64,000 nucleotides of DNA from the NCBI GenBank assembly GCA_945861415.1, contig CAMAUV010000021.1, forward strand, positions 1 through 64,000. Direction: 5' to 3'. Origin of the DNA: Akkermansia muciniphila. GTDB lineage: Bacteria > Verrucomicrobiota > Verrucomicrobiia > Verrucomicrobiales > V1-33. Positions 55,981-63,928 of the stretch are shown here, one piece after another (positions within the stretch are counted from its first letter, which is position 1; each line of letters starts with the position of its first letter). The position numbers and the translations under genes were made by a program. The notes below the pieces were generated by a model. It searched no databases. It saw only the letters and a program-made list of their open reading frames with translations, and was not told where the DNA came from.

Positions 55981-57444
55981 ATGCATCCACGTCATTTCAC
56001 CGCAACCCTGCCCCGTTTCACTTCCCGACGGAATTTCCTGGCCGATCTCGGCATGGGTTTCACCGGCCTGGCGATGGGTGCCGTGATGCGGGACCAGGCC
56101 CGAGCCAGTGCGGCGGAGTGGACCCCGCCAAATGGTCTGCCACACCGCCGACCAAAGGCCAAGAGCGTCATTTGGCTGTTCATGAATGGCGGGGTCAGTC
56201 ACATGGAGAGTTTCGATCCCAAGCCGATGCTTAACAAGTATGCGGGCAAGACCATCGCCGAGACACCGTATGCCAGTGTGCAGGATCCTGCCAAACTGGC
56301 GCTGGAACGGCTCGTGGTGCCGGATGCCAATGGGAACCAGCGCAACACGCTCTATCCATTACAGGTGGGATTCAAAAAACACGGCCAAAGCGGCATGGAA
56401 ATCAGTGACTGGTTCCCGCACATCGCCAAACAGGCGGATCGGCTCGCGGTGATCCGGTCCCTCTACACCACGGACAGCAACCACGGAGCCCAGACGCAAT
56501 TCCATTCCGGCCGCAACATGCTGGACGGGCCGTATCCCACGCTGGGAGCATGGGTCCACTACGGATTGGGTTCCCTCAATGACAACCTGCCGCAGTTCAT
56601 TTCCATGGGCACCCGGGAGTATTGGAATCTTCGCGATGGTCACTATCTGGGTCCCGCCCACGACGCCGTGCCGCTGCGGGTGGATCCCGCCAATCCGCTA
56701 AACTTCGGGCGTCACGAGGCGGGCATGTCGCCCGAGGCCCATCGCATCGGCGCAGAATTGTCCCGGGAACTCAATCTGCTGCGGGGCATAGAGTATCCGG
56801 ATGATCCGGCGCTAACCGCCAGGATCGCAAGCTACGAACTGGCCTTTCGCATGCAAAAGTCCGTTCCTGAGGCCATGGATTTTTCCAAAGAGACCGAAGA
56901 AACCAAAAAGCTCTACGGTGTCGGATCCACCCACTGCGGTGAGTTTGCCTCCCAACTGCTGGCCGCCCGTCGCCTAGTGGAACGCGGCGTCCGGTTTATC
57001 CAGATTCAGCATGGCGGCGGCGGTGCCGGCGCCTGGGATGCCCACGGCGGGCTCAAAGCGAACCACGAAAAGCTCTCCCTGGCTGTGGATCAGCCAACGG
57101 GAGCCCTGCTCGAAGATTTGGCGCGCCGGGGATTGCTGGACGAAACCATGGTCGTGTTCGCCACCGAATTCGGCCGCACTCCAGGCTCCCAGGGCTCCGA
57201 TGGCCGGGACCATCACATCTACGGATTCAGCGTCTGGATGGCCGGCGGCGGCATCCGTGGCGGAACAGTGCACGGAGCCACAGATGAAATAGGATTCCAC
57301 GCCGTGGAGCATCCGCACTATGTCACCGACATCCACGCCACCATCCTGCACCAACTGGGCCTCGATTCCCGCCAGTTGGAAATCCCAGGCCGCAAACGGC
57401 TCGAAATCGATCACGGCCGGGTGATCTCAGCAATCATTGCGTAG
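55981..57444 (+). CDS. Tat-exported DUF1501 protein (sulfatase-like), second pair
   Basis: A 487-residue protein with a twin-arginine signal ([20 protein letters not shown]) and DUF1501 body: [55 protein letters not shown] and [19 protein letters not shown]. It is a paralogue of the DUF1501 gene at 49,026 but clearly diverged. The 6-bp gap to the upstream DUF1549/DUF1553 gene indicates one operon and probably joint export and action. Confidence 0.92.
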   Translation: MHPRHFTATLPRFTSRRNFLADLGMGFTGLAMGAVMRDQARASAAEWTPPNGLPHRRPKAKSVIWLFMNGGVSHMESFDPKPMLNKYAGKTIAETPYASVQDPAKLALERLVVPDANGNQRNTLYPLQVGFKKHGQSGMEISDWFPHIAKQADRLAVIRSLYTTDSNHGAQTQFHSGRNMLDGPYPTLGAWVHYGLGSLNDNLPQFISMGTREYWNLRDGHYLGPAHDAVPLRVDPANPLNFGRHEAGMSPEAHRIGAELSRELNLLRGIEYPDDPALTARIASYELAFRMQKSVPEAMDFSKETEETKKLYGVGSTHCGEFASQLLAARRLVERGVRFIQIQHGGGGAGAWDAHGGLKANHEKLSLAVDQPTGALLEDLARRGLLDETMVVFATEFGRTPGSQGSDGRDHHIYGFSVWMAGGGIRGGTVHGATDEIGFHAVEHPHYVTDIHATILHQLGLDSRQLEIPGRKRLEIDHGRVISAIIA

Positions 57445-57450
57445 GTTTGG

Positions 57451-57487
57451 TCCTCAGGCTGAGGAACTCAAGTTACCAGGGAACTTG
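57451..57487. other. Two adjacent hairpins between DUF1501 and transposase
   Basis: TCCTCAG/CTGAGGA (57,451-57,465, one-base loop) is followed by CAAGTT/AACTTG (57,469-57,487). They may terminate the DUF1501 operon, or may be the palindromic (REP-like) sequence that usually flanks this transposase class. Confidence 0.45.
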
Positions 57488-57511
57488 TACCGTGCCCCCC
57501 CGGCAAAGAAC

Positions 57512-58576
57512 TCACTCCCGTAAAGCCCGGAGGTTTTGCAGATGCCCCCATGTGCGGTCGATGCGCCGCGCGCCGGTCTTGCGGTTTTTTGCGCTCGCCC
57601 CGCCCAGCCATGATCGATTTCGCTCCAGCCAGTCGTCCACGAACCCTTTGCTGCCTATCACCACGCCACGCGTGAAGTGCTTCACCCGCCGCAGCAATTG
57701 CTCGCGCGTCACTCCGTTTTCCTCGGCCAGCCGTGCCTGCACTTTTTCGCTCACCCCACGCTTCACAACTCGCCCGTCTTCGGTGTTTCGAGGGCGTCCG
57801 GCGATGCCGAGCAATTGCCGGTACATCACGAGAGCTTTCAGGTGTCGGCGCTTCTTCTGCGCTGTGGACTCAAGCGGAGTCTCCGCGCCCAGCGCCCGGC
57901 CCTGCACGGCCTCCGCAGTAGATCCCGTGATCGCGACAATGCCCTGCACGGCTTCCGTTTTGCCCGCCATCGCTTCTGCGTAGCCACACCATCGGTAGTC
58001 GCCGGGGTCATCCACGATGCCCGCGCGCACGGGGTTGAGGTCAATGTAAGTGCTCATCGTGCGCAGTGCCCGGTTTTCGTCCTGCACGATCACGCTTTTA
58101 TACCGCCCTTCCCACAGTGTGCCCTGCCTGTTGGCGCGGCGGTTATACCACTGCGTGAAGCGTTGCTTGAGGGCCTTCATGAATTCGCTAAGCGAGAACA
58201 TGCGCCCCAGCATCCGCTGTCTCCATTCCTCAATCGCCGCCTCACTGCCATTTTGCCGGAAGATTTCAAATTGCCGCTGCATCCCTTGCTGCCAGGCATC
58301 CCCCACGGCCGCCTGCCAGCGCCCCAGCACTTCTTCGAAGCTCAAATCAAACCCGGCGGGCCGCTGCGGCACCCGGATGAGAAGATGGAAGTGATTGCTC
58401 ATCAGGCAAAACGTGAGCACTTCCACCTGATGAAAGGCGGCAAACGCCCGCATCATGCGCGCGAAAGCCTCTTTCTCAGCCTCGTTGAACAGGAATTGCC
58501 GGTCCACGATGCGGGAGACGACGTGGTAGACACCGGATTGGGTGCAACAAGAGGTCTGTCCTCTTGTCTTCTTCAA
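57512..58576 (-). CDS. REP-associated tyrosine transposase (Y1/HUH family)
   Basis: A single-strand transposase of about 354 residues. Visible are [14 protein letters not shown] near the N-terminus, the metal-binding HUH-type pair HFHLL, the catalytic tyrosine in [14 protein letters not shown] and a C-terminal helical region ([20 protein letters not shown]) usual in the verrucomicrobial subgroup. It cuts and joins single-stranded DNA at REP hairpins. There is no ATG in frame; TTG 58576 gives the expected 16 residues before YHVV, and further upstream the frame is only antisense to pnp. Hairpins lie on both sides. The frame itself is unbroken. Confidence 0.85.
   Translation of the reverse strand: MKKTRGQTSCCTQSGVYHVVSRIVDRQFLFNEAEKEAFARMMRAFAAFHQVEVLTFCLMSNHFHLLIRVPQRPAGFDLSFEEVLGRWQAAVGDAWQQGMQRQFEIFRQNGSEAAIEEWRQRMLGRMFSLSEFMKALKQRFTQWYNRRANRQGTLWEGRYKSVIVQDENRALRTMSTYIDLNPVRAGIVDDPGDYRWCGYAEAMAGKTEAVQGIVAITGSTAEAVQGRALGAETPLESTAQKKRRHLKALVMYRQLLGIAGRPRNTEDGRVVKRGVSEKVQARLAEENGVTREQLLRRVKHFTRGVVIGSKGFVDDWLERNRSWLGGASAKNRKTGARRIDRTWGHLQNLRALRE
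58547..58567. repeat. Hairpin at the 5' end of the transposase
   Basis: A perfect inverted repeat, ACAAGAG (58,547-58,553) with CTCTTGT (58,561-58,567) around a 7-base loop, lies in the first codons of the transposase and next to the pnp junction. It could be a transposase recognition hairpin. Confidence 0.45.
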
Positions 58577-59264
58577 TATCCACGGCCTGCCGATCGGCAT
58601 CGCCAAGGAAGCCATCGCCCAGAACAAGGTCTCCCGCGACGCCATCCTCGACATCATGGGTAAGGTGATGCCGTCGACCCGTCCGGAGCTGAAGCCCTGC
58701 GCCCCGCGCACCCACCGCATCAAGATCCCGTCCGACAAGATCGGCGCGCTCATCGGTCCGGGCGGCAAGAACATCAAGCGCATCACCGAGTACACGGGTT
58801 GCCAGATCGACATCGACCAGGACGATTCCGGTTGGGTCACGATCTTCGCGACGGACGGCGAGAAGCTGGCCCGCGCGGTCAACGAGGTGAACCTCATCTC
58901 GGCCCAGATCGAACTCGAAAAGACGTACAAGGGCATCGTGCGCTCGGTCAAGGACTTCGGCGCTTTCGTCGAATGCCTCCCGGGTCAGGAAGGCCTTGTG
59001 CACATCTCCGAGCTCGCTGACTTCCGCGTCAACCGCGTCGAAGACATCGTGAAGCTCGGCGACGAGATCATCGTGAAGTGCGTCGGCATCGACGACAAGG
59101 GTCGCGTGCGCCTCTCGCGCCGCGCCGCCATCGCCGAGAAGGAAGGCCGCGAATACACCCCCGCCCCGAAGCCGATGGACCGCCCCCGTGGCGACCGTCC
59201 GGAACGCGGCGAACGTCATCCCTTCCGCGAACGCGGCGGTGACAGCGAAGGTGGCGAAGCCTAA
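58575..59264 (+). pseudogene. pnp: Polynucleotide phosphorylase, C-terminal fragment
   Basis: About 229 codons in the plus frame match the end of PNPase: the last part of the second RNase PH-like domain ([17 protein letters not shown]), the KH domain ([20 protein letters not shown]), the S1 domain ([20 protein letters not shown] ... [13 protein letters not shown]) and a charged tail. PNPase is the 3'-5' exoribonuclease of the RNA degradosome, normally about 700 residues. Both catalytic RNase PH domains are missing to the left, where the transposase begins. The fragment could make KH-S1 protein only if a start existed; none is obvious. A full pnp would be expected elsewhere in the genome. Confidence 0.88.
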
Positions 59265-59285
59265 GGCCTAAGCCCCGACTCCTCC

Positions 59286-59311
59286 GAAGCCCCGGTTCCT
59301 ACCGGGGCTTC
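59286..59311. terminator. Terminator shared by pnp fragment and hydrolase gene
   Basis: A perfect 10-bp stem, GAAGCCCCGG (59,286-59,295) with CCGGGGCTTC (59,302-59,311), is followed by a T-rich stretch on the plus strand. The minus-strand hydrolase stop codon lies in its loop. Confidence 0.85.
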
Positions 59312-60207
59312 TTGTTGGTGTCGGCCAAGACCTGCGCCCACCAGCGGCGGACATCCTCGCCGGCCGGGGAGTCGCGCAGGAGCCAACGGTCATTGTGCGG
59401 ATCCTTCGCCGTCGGATTGGGGAACGCGCCGCATACGGCCACCATGTCGATGTCGCGACAAGTCCACGCGGAGGGCGGGAGCAGCGGCGTCAGGAACTCG
59501 CGGGTGCCCGTCCCCGCGATGCCTTGCGTGACCAGCAAAGGTCGGCCTTGCAGTCGCTTGAGCCGGGCGGCGCTTTCCTCGCGATAGCGGGCTAACGGCG
59601 TGCTCCAAGCCTGTCCGGACCAAGTGCGGGTCCCGTCAAAGTGGTCGTGCGCCCAGAAACCGCACCAGAGCCGCGCGATTTCGTCGTCGTGCAACCCGAG
59701 GAAAGAGACGGCGATAGCGCCACGCGAGAAACCGCAGAGCAGGACTTGGCGCGGGTCACCGCCGTACTCCGCGCAGATGCGTGGCACTTGTTGCTTGGCG
59801 TAAGCCACGGTCGCGGCGACGTCGCCCCACCAGATGACCTCGTTGCGCCGATGGTCGGCCGCCACGTAGGGCAGGACGATCCAGATGGCCTGACCGCGGC
59901 TGAGGCCGTAGCCTAAAGCAGCCCCTTCAACCTCGCCCGTGGATCCAGAAGCCGGATGCTGGTTGCCGGTGTATTCGACGATGACGGGCCAGCGCTTGCC
60001 TTGGGCTCGGGCTTGCGGGCTCCAGTCTGCTGGCAAGGCGACGAGGTGGTGCACCTGAGTGCCGGCGTATTCCGGGGCCGTGACGGCCACACGCTTCCCC
60101 GCGGTGGGTTCTCCGGTCGAGAGCGGCGGCAACGGTAAGTCAGCCGCCGTGGTGAACACGGCGAGTAGAAGGGCGGCTAGGGGGGTGCTCCGCATCCATC
60201 GATTCAT
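59299..60207 (-). CDS. Secreted alpha/beta hydrolase (esterase-like)
   Basis: A 302-residue exported protein with signal peptide (MNRWMRSTPLAALLLAVFTTA). The alpha/beta-hydrolase core has the strand WPVIVEYTGN, the nucleophile elbow CGFSRGAIA (Ser in G-F-S-R-G), and later GRPLLVTQGIAGTGTREF with an acidic site. Probable hydrolysis of an ester in a secreted or periplasmic substrate; an esterase/polyhydroxybutyrate-depolymerase-like role is possible. ATG 60207 was chosen, in front of the signal peptide. Just upstream lies the first copy of the 77-bp repeat. Confidence 0.8.
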   Translation of the reverse strand: MNRWMRSTPLAALLLAVFTTAADLPLPPLSTGEPTAGKRVAVTAPEYAGTQVHHLVALPADWSPQARAQGKRWPVIVEYTGNQHPASGSTGEVEGAALGYGLSRGQAIWIVLPYVAADHRRNEVIWWGDVAATVAYAKQQVPRICAEYGGDPRQVLLCGFSRGAIAVSFLGLHDDEIARLWCGFWAHDHFDGTRTWSGQAWSTPLARYREESAARLKRLQGRPLLVTQGIAGTGTREFLTPLLPPSAWTCRDIDMVAVCGAFPNPTAKDPHNDRWLLRDSPAGEDVRRWWAQVLADTNKKPR

Positions 60208-60256
60208 AGCGGGCCCCGGGAGGGACCACAAGCGTTCAGGTCTATCTCTGTCTGTC

Positions 60257-60333
60257 TCTGTCTGTCTGATAGGAATTTGCTTTTTCAGGGTGGCGTTGGT
60301 CGCGGGACCGGGATCGGGGAGAGAGGGGGTCTG
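60257..60333 (+). repeat. 77-bp direct repeat, copy 1
   Basis: It begins TCTGTCTGTCTGATAGGAAT and ends GGGGAGAGAGGGGGTCTG. It matches 62,588-62,664 at 76 of 77 positions (A at 60,307 against C at 62,638), in the same orientation, 2,331 bp apart. The match stops sharply on both sides. It is followed directly by a headless gene tail. Confidence 0.95.
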
Positions 60334-60485
60334 TCGCGCCCAAAACCGTCCCCCCCGAAATCAAGAAGGGGCCGGTCAAGCCCAAGGAGCAACGACTCAA
60401 GGAACTCCTTCAGCTCTACCTCACGGACAAGCTGACGCCCCGCCAGTATCATCAGGAGCGCGCCAAGATTCTGGCCGAGCCTTGA
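60333..60485 (+). pseudogene. C-terminal tail of an unidentified gene, truncated at the repeat
   Basis: Fifty codons plus stop in GC-rich codon usage (VAPKTVPPEIKKGPVKPKEQ ... ERAKILAEP). They are followed by a strong terminator, so they look like the real end of a gene. The tail is Lys/Pro-rich with an amphipathic LKELLQLYLTDKLTPRQYHQ helix. Everything upstream is replaced by the 77-bp repeat. The family is not recognised. Confidence 0.6.
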
Positions 60486-60507
60486 CCGGTCACCTGTCCC
60501 GTTTTCC

Positions 60508-60539
60508 AACAGCCGCCGGACTCAGTTCCGGCGGCTGTT
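60508..60539 (+). terminator. Strong terminator after the truncated tail
   Basis: A perfect 13-bp stem, AACAGCCGCCGGA (60,508-60,520) with TCCGGCGGCTGTT (60,527-60,539), is followed by a T-rich TGCTTTT. Confidence 0.85.
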
Positions 60540-60623
60540 TGCTTTTGGCGGGACGAGCCAGGGCACTGGCCGGACGGCCTTTCCCCACCTGTAACCTGTC
60601 CCCTCCCCCCCTCGTCTGCATGG

Positions 60624-60642
60624 ACGCCGGCCTAGCCGGCGT
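60624..60642 (+). promoter_or_regulatory. Leader hairpin of the EF-hand gene
   Basis: A perfect 8-bp stem, ACGCCGGC / GCCGGCGT with loop CTA, ends 24 bp before the ATG of the EF-hand gene. An A-rich AAACAAAAACAA stretch follows it. It may stabilise or control the leader, or be a second terminator of the upstream tail. Confidence 0.4.
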
Positions 60643-60666
60643 AAACAAAAACAACACAGTTACAAT

Positions 60667-60924
60667 ATGAAGAAATTCACCATCATCGCCCTCGGCCTCT
60701 TGACCGCCACGGCCCTCACCGTCAGCGCCGCAGAGAAGAAGGAAAAGAAGCCCCTGACCGATGACCAGAAGAAGGTCCTGAAGGAAATCACCGACAAGTA
60801 TGACCTCAACAAGGACGGCAAGCTCGACAACGATGAGAAGGCGAAGATCACCGACGACGACAAGAAGAAGCTGAAGGAAGCTGGCCTCCCCGCCGGCGCT
60901 CCTGCCAAGAAGAAGGACAAGTAA
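60667..60924 (+). CDS. Small secreted EF-hand protein
   Basis: An 85-residue protein with signal peptide (MKKFTIIALGLLTATALTVSA). One canonical EF-hand calcium loop follows at about 46-57 (DLNKDGKLDNDE, with D, N, D, G, L, D and E in the right places). The C-terminus is Lys-rich (AGAPAKKKDK). It likely binds calcium in the periplasm or outside; its partner is unknown. It is monocistronic, with a leader hairpin and its own terminator. Confidence 0.82.
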   Translation: MKKFTIIALGLLTATALTVSAAEKKEKKPLTDDQKKVLKEITDKYDLNKDGKLDNDEKAKITDDDKKKLKEAGLPAGAPAKKKDK

Positions 60925-60965
60925 GCCTTCGCCGGACGGACTTGGAGTCTGTCCACATTGAGTTT

Positions 60966-61003
60966 GGCCCGCTCCGCGTTTCGACGTGGGGCGGGCCTTT
61001 TTT
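60966..61003 (+). terminator. Terminator of the EF-hand gene
   Basis: A ten-base stem, GGCCCGCTCC (60,966-60,975) with GGGGCGGGCC (60,988-60,997), contains one G-T pair and is followed by six T. Confidence 0.85.
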
Positions 61004-61069
61004 GTAGCGACGCGTGCCTTGCGATGCCGGGGGGCTGGCTGAAGAAGCGGACGCGGGAGCGGAGCCGGC

Positions 61070-62287
61070 CTACACCTTGCCCAGACTGCTCTCCAGGAGA
61101 TCGATTTGCCGGGGCCGCAGCGCGTGGACGGAGAACTGTGCGGCGGTCCGTGCGAACAACCCGGGTTCGCCCCGCGTGCCCAGCGCGGCCATGCGATGGA
61201 TGTGAGCCACGGCACCCGCCGTGTCACCGTGAGCGACCCGCCCGGTGTGCGGTGAAGCGCCCATGCCAGCCAGGATGTCCGCCAGATGGCTGGGCTCCGG
61301 ACCGACATAGAGCACCGGCGCACCGACGGTGAGAATGTTGTAAATCTTGCAGGGGTGAATCATCCCGACGAAGGGGTTGCCCATTACCACCGCATGCAGG
61401 TCGGCGGCCGAAAGCGAACCGGCGAGCTCGGCCAGTGGTTGGTAGGGCAGGCAGAGGATGTTCTTTAATCCGTTTTCCGCCGCGAATTTTTTAGCCTTGG
61501 GATGCTCGCTGCCACCGCCCACGAAACAGAAGACGTAACGCGAGTCAGCCGCAAGCTGACGCGCCGCCTCCATCAGCGTGTTCAGCGGATGCACCGGGCT
61601 GTGATTGCCCGAATACATGATGACGAATTTGCCTTCCAGCCCGTGGGCCGCGCGGAATTTGGCCCGGCCTGCCGCGTCGAAACGCACAGCTTCATCATGT
61701 GCCCACGGCGGGATGACAGCGACGCGCTCGGCAGGCACCCCCTTGGCCACAATCTTGTCCCGCATATAGCGGTCCAAGGCGATGACGCGGTGCGATTGCC
61801 GGAGGCTGAAGCGGGACATGGCTTCCAAGGCGCGCGTCGGCAGGCTGCCCTCACGCAGCCACCCGGGAGCCACCGCCTCGTCCGGATTCATGTCCATCAC
61901 CCAGTAGAAGAGCTTTGCCCCCCGCAGCCGGCAGAACCTCACGGCCAGATAAGACACCAACGGAGGAGAGGTCAGCGCGACCACGGCGTCATAGCGAGGG
62001 GAGGTTAACAAACGCAGCGTGCAGGCCGCGCTGAAGGAACCGAAGTCCACAGCCCGCTTCCATTTGGCCCCCTTGCCCAGCCCCGTGGCGGGAAGCCGTC
62101 GGATGTCCACGCCATGCCAGGTTTCAGTGGCCGGGAAGCGTTGCTCCGGCCGATCATATGCGCGTCGGCTGGCGATGGCCGTGACCTGATGCCCCCGCTC
62201 CGCCAAGCCAGCACCGAAGTCCGAGAGGTGCTGGGCCGTGGATGCCACATCCGGGTGGAAGCATTGATTAAGCAGCAGGATTCTCAT
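61070..62287 (-). CDS. Glycosyltransferase family 4
   Basis: A 405-residue GT-B glycosyltransferase. The N-terminal acceptor half begins MRILLLNQCFHPDVASTAQHL with a glycine-rich loop region (FGAGLAERGHQVTAIAS). The C-terminal nucleotide-sugar half has FVIMYSGNHSPVHPLNTLMEAA, VFCFVGGGSEHPKAKKFA, ILCLPYQPLAELAGSLSAAD and the VGMIHPCKIYNILTVGAPVL loop in place of the E-x7-E site. It resembles the WbuB/colanic-acid type and probably adds a sugar during surface polysaccharide synthesis. It sits 68 bp downstream of an epimerase fragment on the same strand, which suggests a broken polysaccharide operon. Confidence 0.88.
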   Translation of the reverse strand: MRILLLNQCFHPDVASTAQHLSDFGAGLAERGHQVTAIASRRAYDRPEQRFPATETWHGVDIRRLPATGLGKGAKWKRAVDFGSFSAACTLRLLTSPRYDAVVALTSPPLVSYLAVRFCRLRGAKLFYWVMDMNPDEAVAPGWLREGSLPTRALEAMSRFSLRQSHRVIALDRYMRDKIVAKGVPAERVAVIPPWAHDEAVRFDAAGRAKFRAAHGLEGKFVIMYSGNHSPVHPLNTLMEAARQLAADSRYVFCFVGGGSEHPKAKKFAAENGLKNILCLPYQPLAELAGSLSAADLHAVVMGNPFVGMIHPCKIYNILTVGAPVLYVGPEPSHLADILAGMGASPHTGRVAHGDTAGAVAHIHRMAALGTRGEPGLFARTAAQFSVHALRPRQIDLLESSLGKV

Positions 62288-62355
62288 TCGCTAAAACTAA
62301 ACGCGCCGGACCTTGCCGGACCGACGCGCAAAGCACTACTGGTGTTTTCCGCCGG

Positions 62356-62580
62356 CTACTTGGACTTCGCCTGGCTGACCATCTGCTCGTAAATCCATGC
62401 GTAAGTCTTTTCCAAACCTGTGCGGAGCGAGATGGACGGCTCCCAGCCGAAGACTTTCTGGATGAGTGCGTTGTCGGAGTTGCGCCCGTTCACGCCCTTG
62501 GGTGCGTCCAGCTTGTAGTTGCGCTGAAGCTTGATGCCGGCGATGGACTCGGCGATATCCACGAGCTGGTTGATGGTCAC
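62356..62580 (-). pseudogene. NAD-dependent sugar-nucleotide epimerase, C-terminal fragment
   Basis: The last 74 codons of an extended-SDR epimerase: VTINQLVDIAESIAGIK, YKLDAPKGVNGRNSDNALIQ, GWEPSISLRTGLEKTYAWIY. The G-V-x-G-R-N-S-D-N and GLxxTYxWI wording best fits a GDP-mannose 3,5-epimerase-like enzyme. The Rossmann fold and active site are missing; the coding similarity stops at 62,580, eight bases from the second 77-bp repeat. Confidence 0.82.
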
Positions 62581-62587
62581 TTTTCTG

Positions 62588-62664
62588 TCTGTCTGTCTGA
62601 TAGGAATTTGCTTTTTCAGGGTGGCGTTGGTCGCGGGCCCGGGATCGGGGAGAGAGGGGGTCTG
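62588..62664 (+). repeat. 77-bp direct repeat, copy 2
   Basis: It matches 60,257-60,333 at 76 of 77 bases in the same orientation. On its left is the broken epimerase. On its right are about 190 bp in which I recognise no gene. Confidence 0.95.
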
Positions 62665-62852
62665 CCTGAACCAGTCAATTGCGCGATCTTCAGTCCCCCC
62701 CAAAAAAAAACATATTCCCGGACTCTGAGTGAAAGACGCCACTGACCGTATCATCGCGACTCGATCAACAGGTCGCATGCCGACCTGAGGACTGGTCGTT
62801 CTACACGTTGATGGACAGACTGAGCGCCGAGCTGATCTGCGGATAGATCGAC
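62665..62852. other. Unassigned spacer downstream of gmd
   Basis: A 188-bp gap containing a C7A9 homopolymer junction at about 62,693-62,709. I see no gene, terminator or continuation of the epimerase in it. Confidence 0.5.
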
Positions 62853-63863
62853 CTACAGTTTCGCAATGACCGCTTCTTGCTTCGCTAGTTCAAGGTCATG
62901 ATCAACCATCAGCTTGGCCAGTTGTGCCAGAGTCGTGGAGGCTGTCCATCCCAGTTTTTCTGTGGCCTTCGTACAGTCCCCGAGCAAGAGATCCACTTCG
63001 GCGGGACGGAAGTAGCGCGGATCAATTTCGATGTACTTCTTCGGATCTAAATCCAATTGTGCGAACACTAAATCGGCAAACTCCTGAACCGTCTGCGTCT
63101 TGCCGGTGGCCAGCACGAAGTCATCCGGCTCGGAATGCTGTAACATTCGCCACATACCTTCGACATAGTCCTTGGCATAGCCCCAGTCACGCTTTGCTTC
63201 TAAGTTTCCGAGATACAATTTCGTTTGAAGTCCCAGTTGAATGCGCGTGGCAGCTCGGGTGATTTTGCGCGTCACAAAAGTTTCCCCGCGCCGCGGGCTT
63301 TCGTGGTTAAACAGGATCCCGTTCACGGCAAACATGTTGTACGACTTGCGATAGTTGACCGTCTGGTGAAACGCGAACACCTTAGCACAACCGTATGGAC
63401 TTTGAGGCTGGAATGGCGTTTTTTCGGACTGTGGAGTTTCCAGAACTTCGCCGTACATTTCGCTGGATGAAGCCTGATACACCTTCACCAACTTTTTCTT
63501 GTTCAGCTGTCGAGCAGCTTCAAGCACGTTGAGGGCTCCACCGCCCGTGGCTTGAAAGGTGTAGGCCGGTTGATCAAAGGAGACACGCACATGACTTTGG
63601 GCACCGAGGTTGTAGATCTCATCTGGCTCAATATCAAGCACCAGATTCGCCAGACTTTGCCCGTCCGTGAGGTCTCCGTAGTGCAGAAACAGACGTGTGC
63701 CGCTCTGATGCGGATCGTTGTAGATGTGGTTGATGCGGCCAGTGGTAAATGTGCTAGCTCGACGCACAAGGCCATGCACATGGTAGCCCTTTTCGAGCAA
63801 AAGCTCGGCGAGATAAGATCCGTCTTGGCCCGTGATTCCTGTGATGAATGCAGTTTTTGCCAT
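62853..63863 (-). CDS. gmd: GDP-mannose 4,6-dehydratase
   Basis: An extended short-chain dehydrogenase of 336 residues that converts GDP-mannose to GDP-4-keto-6-deoxymannose, the first step to GDP-fucose or GDP-rhamnose. The NADP motif is [19 protein letters not shown] (G9, G12, G15). The RRAS loop follows, then [12 protein letters not shown] and the active site (S133, E135, Y157, K161 in SSSEMYG and YGCAKVFA). Late motifs are [17 protein letters not shown] and [14 protein letters not shown]. Length is normal. Codon use is less GC-rich than in the GT4 gene to its left. It starts 65 bp after the end of another gene on the same strand. Confidence 0.95.
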   Translation of the reverse strand: MAKTAFITGITGQDGSYLAELLLEKGYHVHGLVRRASTFTTGRINHIYNDPHQSGTRLFLHYGDLTDGQSLANLVLDIEPDEIYNLGAQSHVRVSFDQPAYTFQATGGGALNVLEAARQLNKKKLVKVYQASSSEMYGEVLETPQSEKTPFQPQSPYGCAKVFAFHQTVNYRKSYNMFAVNGILFNHESPRRGETFVTRKITRAATRIQLGLQTKLYLGNLEAKRDWGYAKDYVEGMWRMLQHSEPDDFVLATGKTQTVQEFADLVFAQLDLDPKKYIEIDPRYFRPAEVDLLLGDCTKATEKLGWTASTTLAQLAKLMVDHDLELAKQEAVIAKL

Positions 63864-63928
63864 GAGTATGCTTTAGGGAATAGAGAATAGAGAATGGGGA
63901 AGTTTTCGGTCCCCACTTTGATGTGACT

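Noticed and set aside
58577-58951. Extension of the transposase frame upstream to 58,951
   Set aside because: This part is antisense to the KH/S1 coding region of pnp and has no transposase similarity; the transposase similarity ends at about 58,576.
58476-59219. 247-codon minus-strand frame opposite pnp
   Set aside because: Antisense to conserved KH and S1 sequence.
60059-60670. 203-codon plus-strand frame covering repeat copy 1
   Set aside because: It crosses the antisense of the hydrolase, the repeat and a terminator hairpin in a frame different from the Lys/Pro-rich gene tail.
62581-62778. Extension of the epimerase fragment frame to the right through the repeat
   Set aside because: Epimerase similarity stops at 62,580; the rest translates the 77-bp repeat and a homopolymer-rich spacer.
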